From: Salvia splendens
Taxonomy: Eukaryota; Streptophyta; Magnoliopsida; Lamiales; Lamiaceae
Assembly: GCF_004379255.2 (NCBI RefSeq)
Contig: NC_056038.1
Coordinates: 7,354,729 to 7,418,728 of the forward strand
Length of the DNA stretch: 64,000 nt
Reading direction: 5' to 3'
In this document: in pieces, positions 11,892-23,692 of the stretch
Layout of the letters: the number at the start of each line of letters is the position of its first letter
How positions within the stretch are numbered: the stretch's first letter is position 1
Made by a program: the position numbers and the translations under genes
Notes under the pieces: generated by a model
What the model was told of the DNA's origin: nothing
The model's database searches: none
What the model saw: the letters and a program-made list of their open reading frames with translations, nothing else

Positions 11892-14242
11892 CCTCGCTGC
11901 ACAACACATCAGCCTTAACAGGCTTTCAGTTAGACAAATGGGCATAAATAATCCCAGCTTCACTCTCCCTCAACACCACAAGCAATACCACACCACAACA
12001 CCACTACTCAATAGCAGAGGAGCAAGCTAAAGGGAGGGAGAGCCGAAGCAGAGACAAGAACCGAAACACTGCAGTAGAGGTAAACTCCACAACACCCTTT
12101 ATGCATCACGTTTAGGCGAACACAGTAGATAGCCAAGTTTAGGAATTTAGGGACAGAAGCTCAAGGACATAGGAAACTAAATTTTTCCACGAAGCCTTAG
12201 CATACACACTGCTGTAATCGAGCTCAATCACCAAAATCCCAATACCACATAGCTACTGCCTTCAAGTAGAATATCACAAATCTGAATAAATAAAAGGGGA
12301 AGGGGAGTGAGACTTAGCTTGACCGTGGGGAGCCGACGACGACGCGGGAGCAGAGGCACGAGGTAGCAGTGGCGTGTCTCGGAGCTTGCCCGATTTCGGC
12401 AGTAACCGAGGCGGCGCGAGGCAGCTACGGGCCGCGGCTGAGAAAGAGAAGGAGGCGACGCCTCCTCTCCACCGCCGACTTCGCCGAAAGGGGGAAACAC
12501 TCGCCGGAGGGCGTTCGGTGGAGGGAGCAAGCGCGAGCTCCGGTTCGTGTTGTGGCTACTTCGCGACGGAGACAGCAGCCTGGAGTAGGCGACGGCGGAC
12601 ACCTCCGGGAGACGCGATGAGAGCGGCGGCTCCATGAATTCGTCGATGGCGGAGAGAACTAGGGTTCCCGTTTCCAGCTTCTTCTTCCTTGTTTGTGAAT
12701 TAAGGATTTCTTTTGGAGAATTTTGGGGGAAGAAGAAGAAGGAGATTAGGGATTAGAATTGAGAATGAAATGAGAAAGGGGAAGGGGGTGGGGGCCGACG
12801 GATGGAAAGGAGTACCTCTCCTTGGGCCATTTCCACTATTCCTCTTATTGGGCTTCTAATTAATTAATTGGAAATGGGCCTCCTCTTTAGTTTAGTTTGG
12901 GCTTGATTGTTTAATAGAAAAGAAGATAAGGAAAATGCATTTTGGGCCGAGATTAAATGAGCGGGCCGAAAGTTAAGGCTGGGCCAGAATAATTAGTTCC
13001 AACCGAGCCCGAGAATTTAATTACTTGGACCCGGATTCTTTTGTTGAAATCTTTAGTTAATTCCAAGAATTTATGGTATTAAATTCCTAAGCTACGGAAG
13101 AAAATGAAAAGAATGTTCGCCGTGATAAAATAAAAGCCAATAAATAATTAAGCGAACTCTTAGCCCGGAAAGTATTTTAAGATATTTAAATTAATGCGGG
13201 AAATAGTTTTCGGCCAGTTTCCGAATAAATTAAATCGCAGATTTAATTAAGAATTAAGATTTCCTAATTTTAGAAGAAAGGAAATAAAATAATAAAGGAG
13301 CACGCTTAGGCATGCATTCATGCAAAATCAGTAAATTTTTAAGCCTAATTCAAATATACGAATTTTTGTAAAGGAACGTCGTCGCTCGACGCATAATCTC
13401 AGAACAGGGAAGCACCTATTTTGCAAGAGTTAAGCAATTGAGGTGTGGGCTTTTCTATCCTACATTATGTGTGGGCTTCTTTCCTTTTTATTTACAGAAC
13501 TCTATGAGAATAAGTGTGAACTTTTGAATGAGTTGTCATGCCATGTTTTATTTTGTGATTGCCATTCATGGTTAAAACGAATTCGGGTCCCAGTAGGTCA
13601 GTAAATCCTACTCGGACTAGTGTACACTTACGGACCGTGAGCTAGCGCAAGGTTGGCCGTTCTAGGGGTCGTGAGCTAGCGCCAGGTTGGCCGACCCAGT
13701 GATCGTGGAATGTGGCCACATTCCCGATTCACACAGCTTGACATGGTATATCATCAGAAAGTTAAAAGACTGCAGTCTATTTCAGAAAGAAATAACAGAT
13801 TTTAGTGACCGGGACTTGTTTTCAGAAAAAAACCCCGCGTTCACTCAGCTTGGCAGACAATTAAAAGAAAAACAGTTTTCGGCATAAGCCACTGAGTATA
13901 TCAAGTACTCAGCCCTGCATATTGTTTTCCTTAATGTGCAGGTTGATCGATCGAGGCAGAGGAGGTGTTGGGACTGAAGATAAAATAAAAGAAGGGTAGC
14001 TAGTGTAGTATGTCTCCATACATGTTATACTTGTCTTGGAACTCTTCCGCTGCATAGACCTAGCTTTGTCTCAGTAAAGACAATGTCCCACATTTCACTC
14101 TGATGTAATAACTTGCTATCTTGATGACTTTTAGACAGTATTTCCTTAATTTCAGTAATTATGATGATGTGTTGAGACAGTTTAGTATTGTTAGTCGCGA
14201 AATAGCTGCGCTTTCTTTGACTAGGAAGTTGTGGTCGTGACA
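11892..14242 (+). mobile_element. Older LTR of a related chromovirus, plus orientation, interrupted by the young element
   Basis: The sequence ends GTCGTGACA at 14242, like the end of the young LTR. From about 13440 it parallels the young LTR read on its own strand: GTGGGCTTTTCTA, ACGAATTCGGGTC, GTGTACAC, GTTGGCC, and a block around 13902-13947 (TACTCAGCCCTGCAT, then TTAATGTGCAGGTTGA). No tRNA-Met site follows 14242, so this is a solo LTR or a 3' LTR whose body lies left of the window. A GC-rich part (12340-12640) gives open frames on both strands that I do not accept as genes. Confidence 0.7.
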
Positions 14243-14529
14243 GGTACATCTTATTCGTATGCATTGCAGTTCACATATTGTGCATTATATAGTCAATTAT
14301 ATGCATTACTCGTGACCATGTGGTGCATTATTCGTAGCGGTTTCCAGCCATTATTAGATTACTATTGTACCCTCATAATGCACAAAATATGACAAATAAT
14401 GCAACACGGGATTAATTACCAAATGTTGATCTTGACCGTCCATTTCTCTAATCTAATGGCTGATATTAAGAAGGAAAAAGAAGGAAATATAGGAAAAGGA
14501 AATGAATACATCCATATATATATATATAT
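14243..14529. other. Unassigned AT-rich DNA
   Basis: Nothing is recognised here apart from a short (TA)n tract near 14514-14532, where the next element begins. Confidence 0.6.
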
Positions 14530-14755
14530 ATAGAGAGAGGGTCATGATAATCTACAAACCCTCTATAATACAAACTAACAAACTTTAGGCGTTGACATTG
14601 TTGACATTCCCTACTGTGACAGAATTTGTATTAGGCGTTGAAATTGACATATGAATCCCATTGCTAACCGTTGATTACTTACAAGGAGTGTGTAGGATTA
14701 AAGTTTGTAGTTTGTATTATAGATAGGGGTTTGTATTTGATCACACCTATATATA
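14530..14755. mobile_element. Small inverted-repeat element (MITE), copy 1
   Basis: The left end reads ATGATAATCTACAAACCC followed by TCTATAATACAAACTA. The right end, reverse complemented, reads GTGTGATCAAATACAAACCC followed by CTATAATACAAACTA. These are imperfect terminal inverted repeats of about 60 bp around a ~100-bp core, and both ends abut (TA)n. No coding capacity; the superfamily was not determined. Confidence 0.65.
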
Positions 14756-14905
14756 TATAATCAACGGTTAGCAATAAGATTCATATGTCAATGTCAACGC
14801 ATAATACAAATTCTGTCACTGGGGGGAATGTCAACAATGTCAACGCCTAAAGTTTGTATAGTTTGTATTATAGAGGGTTTGTAAATTATCATAACCATAT
14901 ATATA
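14756..14905. mobile_element. Same MITE, partial second copy in inverted orientation
   Basis: About 140 bp matching 14535-14680 in reverse complement with few differences (shared GTCAACAATGTCAACGCC and GAATTTGTATTA-type words). With copy 1 it forms a long imperfect palindrome with a loop of about 75 bp. Confidence 0.65.
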
Positions 14906-14920
14906 TATAGGGGTGCGTTA

Positions 14921-16937
14921 TATTGATAACCCCTAAATATCGTAATAACCCTATAACTAAATCTGGACTGCACATTTTTAAAATCACGCGGTTGAGATTC
15001 AAACTTAGATTTACTTCTTAAAAAAATGGCGGAGGGGTAAAACTGTCATTTCGCTCATTTAATTTCGCAGCCGATAAAATGATACTTCGACCTAAAAAAT
15101 GACGAAACTATCATTATAAGCCAAAAGTATCATTTTATCAACTTAGAGTATTATTCTATCCGGCAAAACTATCATTCTATCCGACAAATGTATCATTTTA
15201 TCAACTCAAAGTATCATTCTATCTGCTGTGAGTATCATTTTATCATTTTATCAACTCAGAGTATCATTCTATCCGACAAAACTATCATTGTATGCTGTAA
15301 ACCTAACATATACTATCATTCTATCCGGCAAAAACTATCATTCTATCCGGCAAAACTATCATTCTATCCGGCAAAAACTATCATTCTATCCGGCAAAACT
15401 ATCATTCTATGCAATAAACCTATCATTTTATCATTTTATCATTTTATCAGACAGTCAAAAGTATCATTTTATCAACTCAGAGTATCATTCTATCCGGTAA
15501 AACTATCATTTTATGCAATAAACCTATCATTTTATCATTTTACGTGATATTTGGCGAAATTCAGAGTATCATTTTATCAGTCAAGAGTATCATTTTATCA
15601 ACTCAGAGTATCATTCTATCCGGCAAAACTATCATTCTATGCAATAAACCTATCATTTTATCATTTTATCATTTTACGTGATATTTGACGAAATTCAGAG
15701 TATCATTTTATCATTCAGAGTATCATTTTATCAACTCAAAGTATCATTCTATCCGACAAAACTATCATTCTATGCAATAAACCTATCATTTTATCATTTT
15801 ATCATTTTATTAGTCAGTCAAAAGTATCATTTTATCAACTCAGAGTATCATTCTATCCGACAAAACTATCATTGTATGCTGTAAACCTAACATATACTAT
15901 CATTCTATCCGGCAAAAACTATCATTCTATCCGGCAAAACTATCATTCTATCCGGCAAAAACTATCATTCTATCCGGCAAAAACTATCATTCTATCCGGC
16001 AAAACTATCATTCTATGCAATAAACCTATCATTTTATCAGTCAGTCAAAAGTATCATTCTATCCGGCAAAACTATCATTCTATCTGGCAAAACTATCATT
16101 TTATGCAATAAACCTATCATTTTATCATTTTATCATTTTACGTGATATTTGGCGAAATTCAGAGTATCATTTTATCAGTCAAGAGTATCATTTTATCAAC
16201 TCAGAGTATCATTCTATCCGGAAAAACTATCATTCTATGCAATAAACCTATCATTTTATCATTTTACGTGATATTTGGCGAAATTCAGAGTATCATTTTA
16301 TCATTCAGAGTATCATTTTATCAACTCAAAGTATCATTCTATCCGGCAAAACTATCATTCTATGCAATAAACCTATCATTTTATCATTTTATCAGTCAAT
16401 CAAAAGTATCATTTTATCAACTCAGAGTATCATTCTATCCGGCAAAACTATCATTCTATCCGGCAAAACTATCATTCTATGCAATAAACCTATCATTTTA
16501 TCATTTTACGTGATATTTGGTGAAATTCAGAGTATCATTTATCAACTCAGAGTATCATTTTATCCGGTAAAACTATCATTCTATGCAATAAACCTCACAT
16601 ATATCATTTTATCATTTTACGTGATATTTGGTGAAATTCAGAAATTAAATGAGCGAAATGACATATTTACCCCTCCGCCTTTTTTTATGAAGTAGAGTAT
16701 CATTCTATCCGCCGAAACTATCATTCTATGAAATAAACCTAACATATATTATTTTATCATTTTACGTGATATTTGGCGAAATTCAGAAATTAAATGAGGG
16801 AAATGACATATTTACCCCTCCGCCTTTTTTTTATGAAGTAAATCTAACTTTGAATCTCAGCCACAAGATTAGAAATATGTATGGTCCAGATTTAGTTATA
16901 GGGTTATTACGATATTTAGGGGTTATCATATGATCAC

Positions 16938-16940
<3 letters not shown>
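14921..16940. mobile_element. 2-kb non-autonomous element with ~150-bp terminal inverted repeats and a satellite core
   Basis: The left arm (about 14921-15069) and right arm (about 16783-16940) are inverted copies: both contain GATAACCCCTAAATATCG or its near match, AATAACCCTATAACTAAATC, then GATTTACTTC and GGCGGAGGGGTAAA. The interior is a tandem array. No transposase is encoded. The outer end GTTATATTGATAAC resembles the end of the 640-bp MITE family (GTTATATTGCTAAC), which hints at a shared transposase. Confidence 0.75.
15070..16760. repeat. Satellite of TATCATTYTATC-based units
   Basis: About 1.65 kb built on a TATCATTCTATCCGGCAAAA or TATCATTTTATC monomer of roughly 20 bp. The monomers are arranged in longer blocks that recur with TGCAATAAACCTATCATTTT and ACGTGATATTTGGCGAAATTC. 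The plus-strand frames (FYPAKLSFYAINLSFYHF and variants) are by-products of the period and not genes. It is not a CRISPR array: the units are contiguous and there are no unique spacers. Confidence 0.9.

Positions 16941-16982
<42 letters not shown>
16940..16982. repeat. (TA)n microsatellite
   Basis: About 21 TA units between the satellite element and the next MITE. Confidence 0.95.
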
Positions 16983-16986
<4 letters not shown>

Positions 16987-17199
16987 TGTGATCAAGATAG
17001 AACCATTCTTAAATGTAGAACCAAGGCCAAATTTGGATTGAAAACAAGATTAGTGGGGTGGTTATAACCGATGCATTGTGATTATGTATGAAATTTGATC
17101 TTGACCATCCTTTTTCCTCATCCAATGGATGAAATGTAGTTCTAGGTTATACACTTTAGATTGTTTTGTATATAAGACAACCCTATATATATATATATG
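16975..17199. mobile_element. MITE of about 210 bp
   Basis: Its ends are TATATAGGGTTGT and ACAACCCTATATA, exact inverted repeats embedded in (TA)n. The interior contains inverted words for GTAGAACCA and GTTCTAC. No coding capacity. Confidence 0.7.
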
Positions 17200-17502
17200 A
17201 ACCCTTGATTAATTACTCCACGGTTTGAATTATATACTGCTTCAGAAGTGTCGAATATGAAATTATTTACTGCATGCATGGATAGTAAAAAACTAGGTTT
17301 ATAATTGGGTTTAATTAATACTTGAATTTAAGTGCTATTTGTTGGATAATATATAAGTCATCTGGGGAGTGTTATATTGCTAACTCAATACTTAATTGCT
17401 AACGACAATTAAATAATAGTCATTAGATATTCAAATCAAGAGCCTAAATCATCAGCCCCGTAATGTCAATAATATCAACAAAAAATCTTAATAAGGGTAT
17501 TA

Positions 17503-18609
17503 GAGCATCCACAACCGTGCTCGTTGGCAAGAGCACGTTGTGGGCCCGGCCCCACTTTTTCTGCCTGCTCTTAGGCAAGAGCACAACACCCACAAACGTG
17601 CTCTTCAGCAAGGACGAGCACAAGGGTCCTACCATTCTATTATTCAATTTAAATAAAAACATTTCTACAATATTAAAATTCATTAAAAAAAACCGAAATA
17701 ATATTACACATTACAAATAAAATAAAAATTACATAGTTAAACTCCTAAAAATTAAAATTTACATAATTAAAGGCTAAAAATACTCACGTGGAAGACTATT
17801 CATCCGGCGGCACTATCCCCAATTGTTTTTGGAGACCCAATATCATGGCCTCATGCGATCGAAGTTGCGCGGGGGTCATAGTTGACCTATCAGCCATATT
17901 GAGTTGGGCCAAAATCTCCCACAACGAGTTTGGGAGGGGCCGCTCGACCTCACTCTAGGCTCGGGTGTCCACTCGTATAGCCCTTCGGGGGCATCTTGGT
18001 CGTCGATCGGGTAAGGCTGGTAGCCACCCGGAACTCCCGAACTTTGGGTTTGAGGAGGGGCCGAATATTCCGTTTTCGGACTAGGAAACGGTTGTGAATC
18101 GAACCAATCGGGGTTCCAACTGTGGGAGCCCGAGGGGTGATCGCCGTGGCCGGACATTGTTATGTTGTAGGAGTGGAAGAAATATTGAGAATGGAAATGA
18201 GAGAATGTAGATGAGAATGAAAATGAGAGAATGTAGATGAGAATTGTGTAGTGTGGTGTGAATTTTTGGGTGTGAAAGTGGGGGTATTTATAGATGAAAA
18301 TGTGTATTTTTGGGGGAAAAAATGAAAAAAAAAATTAAAAGTGGGTAGAAAACGGATATAATTTTTTTGGGAAGTGGAAAAATATATTTTTTTATTTTTA
18401 ATCGATTTTTTTAATTAAAAACCAATTTTTTAAAAAAAAATCAAATTGCCAACGGCTATGTCGTTGGCCAATCAGCGCCTGCCATGTCACCTACTCGCTG
18501 GCACGGACGTGCTCGATGCATCGAGCAGCGCCGTGCCAGCGGCGGACAAGGTCTCCGTGCAGCTGGTACGGACGGACGGACGCCGTCCTGCTCGCCGTTG
18601 TGGATGCTC
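17503..18609. mobile_element. Non-autonomous PIF/Harbinger-like element with TTA target duplication
   Basis: The ends read GAGCATCCACAACCG and CGCCGTTGTGGATGCTC, a clear terminal inverted repeat. TTA lies on both sides (17500-17502 and 18610-18612), and the paralogous unfilled site at about 24480 reads GGGTATTAAAGTC, so the insertion is precise. Both a 3-bp TWA-type duplication and these ends are typical of PIF/Harbinger. No transposase is present; one short minus-strand ORF remains. Confidence 0.88.
17796..18157 (-). pseudogene. Short Harbinger-associated ORF (MSGHGDH...), frameshifted
   Basis: It begins MSGHGDHPSGSHSWNPDWFD and continues through a Pro/Gln/Tyr-rich segment (YQPYPIDDQDAPEGLYEW). 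Near 17940 the frame must shift by one base to keep the protein-like sequence LPNSLWEILAQLNMADR, which then ends QKQLGIVPPDE and a stop at 17796. Without the shift the frame closes at 17876 after 93 codons. I infer it is the N-terminal part of the accessory (Myb-like) protein carried by such elements, left in a deletion derivative. A second element at 51793-52771 has a minus-strand ORF with the same start motif. Confidence 0.5.
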
Positions 18610-19308
18610 TTAAGGTCAATTTACAACAAATTAATTGTAACTAACTTTTAAAAAATATCTCATAACTTTAAAACGCATATAACTTTCTCGATTTAAATTA
18701 TTTTGTCGCACAACATATATCAAATTAAAGATAATTTCATAAGGATTCTAACGAGATCTCACTTGCATATGTTTTGATATCAAAATTTGAAGAAAAATTC
18801 AAATTTTTTTAATTTTTTCGTATAACAACAAATGCCAACATATTATATAAAATATGTCAATATAATACATGTAGAATGTCAATCTTAAAGCAATGTGTTG
18901 ACATTCCCAAAGCATTGTATTGATATTTTTAAAACATTATATTGACATTTTCATCCAAAACTCTAATTTGATAGTTTTTTTATATTTTTTATTTAATTAA
19001 TAAAAATGAAAATTACACGTGGCAAATTTTAGATGACTAAATTTCTAAAATCATATGATCTTAAATTAGTGGTAATTAGCAATTAAGGGATGAGTTAACA
19101 ATTGATCAAATCACTCTAAAACTGAAAAGACTGTTCTGCAAATGAATGAATTATATAATAGGTGTTTCATTTGCTATTATAACGTACATATCTAATCGAA
19201 TATTCATCATAATTAAAATATAAAACATGCCTTGGCAGTTGGCACCCAGAATTAATTACAATATTTTATGTGATTGTGAGATTTATTTGTTGACTACTAT
19301 GTGGGTGG

Positions 19309-19837
19309 TGTTGGGTTATAAACACATCCCACATCGGATGAGGGAGGGAAGTTGGAAGGTGTATATAATTCATGTCCAACCCTAATTAGTTTGAGGCCTT
19401 TTGGGAGTAACCCAAAAACAAATCCGTGCGGGCTTGCCCCAAAGCAGATAATATCAAACTAATGTTGCAGTCGACGATCCTAACAAGTGGTATCAGAGCC
19501 CAGGTGGCTATGGGTCGTGCCTGGATGAGCCCCGGTTAGGGTCGGGCCCTGAAGGACTCAAAGTTAGAGTCGGGCCCAGGATGACCCAGGGGCCAGGGCT
19601 GGAACAGCTCATGTTCGTGTCGACTGCGTTCCCGATGTGGTCTCGGTTTGAGGGGAGGTTTGTTGGGTTACAAACCCATCCCACATCGGATGAGGGAGGG
19701 AAGTTGGAAGGTGTATATAATTCATGTCCAACCCCAATTAGTTTGAGGCCTTTTGGGAGTGACCCAAAAACAAATCCGTGCGGACTTGACCCAAAGCGGA
19801 CAATATCAAACTAATGTTGCAGTCGACGATCCTAACA
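19309..19837 (+). mobile_element. TRIM (terminal-repeat retrotransposon in miniature)
   Basis: Two 177-bp LTRs (19309-19485 and 19661-19837), both TGTTGGGTT...CTAACA, differ at about 8 positions. The first is followed by AG and then TGGTATCAGAGC (19488-19499), the initiator tRNA-Met primer site. A purine tract GAGGGGAGGTT lies directly before the second. The interior is only 175 bp and non-coding. The flanks are GGTGG and TGTGG, a target duplication with one mismatch. At about 4-5% LTR divergence it is clearly older than the chromovirus at 610. It must use enzymes from another element. Confidence 0.92.
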
Positions 19838-19842
19838 TGTGG

Positions 19843-21154
19843 AAGGATTAGGCGGTCTATCCCAGAAGGCCAGAATGATGCCAAATGGATGTGTTTTAAG
19901 CCCTACTTAACATTTTTTATTGTTCTCTTAAATATATAATTAATAATCAATTACTTAAACTTCACCTTATGGATTTTATGGATTTCCTCCCGGTTCCCAT
20001 CCGCATATTCGTTAAATTAAATAAATTCGAGCATAAAGAAACCTAATCGTTGTAATTCCATGTACATTCAATTCTAAAATTAAATCAACCATTTATACAA
20101 TATTATATGTAGTTGGGTACTTAATTACATCATTAATTAAAAGCTCAATAAAGTTCGAATTTCGAAATAAATCAGATATAAATTTTCACTACACACTACA
20201 AAAAAAAACTCATGATTGCAAGCACATATTTGCATAGAAGAAATACACCAATAACTAGAATGTGTACCGGACTAATCTGATGAGATTAAGTAATCCATAT
20301 TAAGAAAGAAATTTAACTACTAATTAAATTAGATGGAGCGGACATGGTTGATTTTGGAATAAAAAAATTCAAAAGTAATTTGCAATGCATAAGGTATAAC
20401 TTGTTTATGAGTAGATTATATTCGTATAAGTTGAGTAATTATAAATAAGATGTTTATCAATTAGCTGAAATTTCCCATGAAAAAAATTAATATTTAGTTA
20501 TAAATTACAGCCATTAATTATCCTAAATGAATCAATAATGATTACTAAATGATACTGAAAACTTAGGTCTTAGTTATCTCAATCGAGTGTATGCTGTATA
20601 GGGTCTGACCTCTTGATTAAGTAAGAGGAAATATATTTATAATTGGCAAACTTAATAGTAATATTAATCAAATTGTTAATATGAGTATGAGGTAATCTGA
20701 CGCGTATAACAGGTTGGAAAAATAGCAATTAGGTGGACCCAAAATGGTCACTTCAGTGACACATAGCCGATTACTATATTAAATTCAATGAAATTAGTGG
20801 TACGAGAGTGGAAAATCTTTCATGATTTAGGAAAAAAAAACACATATATATATATATATGTAAGTAGCTGGAGGATAGTCTGGACAAAAGAAGGCAACAA
20901 ATTAATTGGACTCCTACTTTTTACACCTATTCAATATATTCACATGTAGAAACTTGCAACACAATAGCGTGATTTTTAGTCGATACGACGATTCTCCTTC
21001 ATCCAATGGTACGGACTTCAAGTCATCATAGAAGTAAACGAGAAATCATTATTATTAACCTTCTTCAAAATATATATAAGCAATATACTATTTGAGATTA
21101 CTACTAAAAATGTCTATGTATACAATAATACAACAATTATGTTTAATTTTTGAG

Positions 21155-21188
<34 letters not shown>

Positions 21189-21204
21189 GTAAAACTAGTA
21201 TACT

Positions 21205-21243
<39 letters not shown>

Positions 21244-21906
21244 GTATTTGATCAAAATAAAAATGGCCTTAAACCAAGAATTGCAGACCAAATTATGTCC
21301 ATTGGATTAGACAATCTAATCTTAAGATTAGATTAAATAACAGCCAGATTTAATTTTGAGATATTACTATTTTAATTATTTCTAATCGACAAAGGCTAAT
21401 TAAGTAAATTACTTTATATAGTTAGTTATACTAATTCCTATAATCGTGCATCATATTCTCTCCTCTAACTGCTATCTAGTTGAGTTTATTAGCCCATAAT
21501 TTATTCTTCTTCAATACTCCGTCGAATTTGCATACCATATTACAATGAATGTAGTTATGCATAGTTTTTACAGTTGAAGATAAGTAAAAATTCTCCGTCG
21601 ATGTAATCATTTTGGTGTAGTCTTATTCCTTGTCAACATTTGTGTTTCCAGTCCAAAAACTAGATGCTTGCAATTTTCTTTTAAATTGCTACCGTCCATA
21701 CATTTATTCAATTTGTGGTTCTTGTATCTCTGTTGAATATATACGGTGAGTTTTTGCAATCTATTTCAGTTTTGCAACTCATTTTTATTGTATGGTGGCA
21801 ATTTTTATGTAGACGTATGAATTTATGTTTATGAAATTTCATTGATATTGTGTAAGGTTTTAAGAATAAGTTTTGATATATTTTGTTATGATATAGACAT
21901 CCGGGA
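19843..21906. other. AT-rich intergenic DNA with TA microsatellites
   Basis: No gene seen. There are (TA)n tracts at about 20843-20860, 21157-21185 and 21208-21240. After the last one, GAGGTATTTGATCAAAATA resembles the start of the small TA-flanked MITEs at 14530 and 16975, so part of a further copy may be present; I cannot place its other end. Confidence 0.6.
21157..21240. repeat. Paired (TA)n microsatellites
   Basis: Two TA runs (about 28 and 33 bp) separated by about 22 bp. Confidence 0.9.
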
Positions 21907-23672
21907 ATGGATTATGAAACGCCATCTACTTCTCATGTAGAAAATCAGTTACTCGTAGATGACATTGTGGAGAATACAGGTTATCCTTTAAAACATCCTT
22001 TGAATACTTATACTTTTAATCCTTTATTTTAATCTTGCTTATGTATCAATATTAGTAACGATGTAAACTTGGCGTGTGGCTATGACATTTTAGTGCAGGC
22101 TGTTAGTATATAATTTGTATCAGCTTTTTATGATTTACTTATAGGTGTGTTTAGTATGACCCATATTTGTATATGATAGTTGTAGCACTTCTATGAAGCG
22201 ATTTCAATCTATTATGACATATAATCATACGAATTACCCTTTTGAATCTTTCTATTTAATTTATTATTTACTTGATAGTAGTATCAATTATGAAGCGTTT
22301 TCATCTTATTATTACCTATAAAAAACAATGTGTCCAGTTGACGGATTATTTTACTTTTGTTATTGATTTTTTGGTATTTTCTCATTTTGAATTATTTCAG
22401 ATTTAAATATTCCAGAATGCCCAATAGAACTTAAACCATTTGTTGGTCGTAGCTTCCCTACTTTGGACAACGCAATTGAGTTCTACGAGAACTATGGGCG
22501 ACGCGTTGGATTTGATACAAGGAAGAACGGTTCAAAGAAGGTTGATGATATCACCTTATGGTTTTACATGGTGTGTAACAGAGAGGGTGAACAGAAGTTT
22601 AACGATCAACAACCCAAACGACAAAGAAAATCAAAAAATGTGGATGCAATGCTTCTGTTGCTTTCAAATTTGATTCAGATCGTGGTTACGTAATTCAACA
22701 TTTTAACGAAGAACACAACCATCCCATGGTTGAGGTACAACACCACAAGTTCATGAGGCTAAATCGTCAACTTGAACATGTTCATCAAAAATTTATTTCA
22801 GATTGTGCTGGAGCTAATATCGGGCCATCTCTAACTTTCAAGCTGCTTACTGAGTTGATGGGCGGTTATGAGTCTGTTGGTTGTACTGTGTTGGACATTC
22901 GCAACTATACACGGGATATCAGAAGATACGCTGAAGGATGTGACGCCCAAATGATCATAGATGAGTTGAAGAAGAAGAAGGAAAATTGTGATGTCTTCAC
23001 GTACGAGTATGAAGTTGATTCCCGGAGTCGTTTGAATCATTTGTTTTGGTGCGATCCTATAGCCAAGATGAATTTCTTGCAATTTGGTGACATTGTTTCT
23101 TTCGATACTACGTACTCAACTAACAGGTAAAATTTTTATTATTTAAAATTTATGCAGGTATCTTTTATGCTATTTCTTTTTTTTTTATTATGACATATTA
23201 TTTTGATATACCAGTATGTGCGAAATAAATCGTTTAATATCTCATTTTTTTCCCTCGAAGGTACTCAATGATTTTTGCTCCGTTTATTGGTAAGGATAAC
23301 CATGGTCGTGCAGTGACATTTGGAGCTGGTTTGTTTTGTAGTGAGAGTGCGGATTCGTTCTCTTGGCTTTTTAATCAGTTTGTGAAATGCATGGGCATAC
23401 ATCCGAAGTTGATAATTACTGATCAAGACTTGGGCATGAAAGTAGCTGTTGAAAAAGTTCTTGTGAACACACGGCACAGATGGTGTATGTGGCACATCAT
23501 GGCAAAGGTAGCTGAAAAGGTTCCTAAGTCACTTCTTGGAAATAATGATTTTAAAAAGGATTTGAATTCATGCGTTTGGTCTGAGTTGATTGAACCTACT
23601 GAGTTTGAAGAAAAGTGGAAGAATGTGATGGAGACTTATGATCTTGTTGGCTCTGAATGGGCTCACATTTAG
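21907..23672 (+). pseudogene. FAR1/FHY3-like (MULE transposase-derived) gene, frameshifted and truncated
   Basis: Three exons are readable: 21907-21979, 22401-23126 and 23261-23672, with GT-AG introns and matching phases (codons split as G|AT and AG|G). The start is MDYETPSTSHVENQ. Exon 2 has a FAR1 zinc domain (AIEFYENYGRRVGFDTRK...VCNREG), then a one-base frame break near 22620-22640, then the rest of that domain in the next frame (CGCNASVAFKF...EEHNHPM). The MULE transposase core follows, with the first Asp in SFDTTYS at the exon junction, the second in ITDQD, and CMWHIMAKV. The frame stops 20 bp before an inverted-repeat element (about 23693), so the C-terminal core, including the expected third acidic residue and the SWIM zinc finger, is missing. 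FAR1-family proteins are transcription factors or MULE transposases; which this was cannot be told. A sequencing error could explain the frameshift, but not the truncation. Confidence 0.8.
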
Positions 23673-23692
23673 TGTAGTGGTATTACTTCTTA

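Larger units (their letters stand above)
17366..19117. mobile_element. ~640-bp MITE family, copy 1, split by a Harbinger-like insertion
   Basis: The outer parts (17366-17502 and 18610-19117) align throughout with the uninterrupted copy at 24351-24994. Terminal inverted repeats are near GTTATATTGCTAACTC and its partner GAGTTAACAATTGATC. The 1107-bp insert at 17503-18609 is flanked by TTA. Confidence 0.85.

Noticed and set aside
12228..12637. ORFs on both strands in a GC-rich block
   Set aside because: They overlap on opposite strands inside old LTR sequence and show no family motif.
15070..16660. CRISPR-like appearance of the repeat array
   Set aside because: Units are contiguous without unique spacers, in a plant nuclear genome.
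15188..16695. ORFs with FYPAKLSFYAINLSFYHF-like repeats
   Set aside because: By-products of the ~20-bp satellite; no start context or non-repetitive domain.
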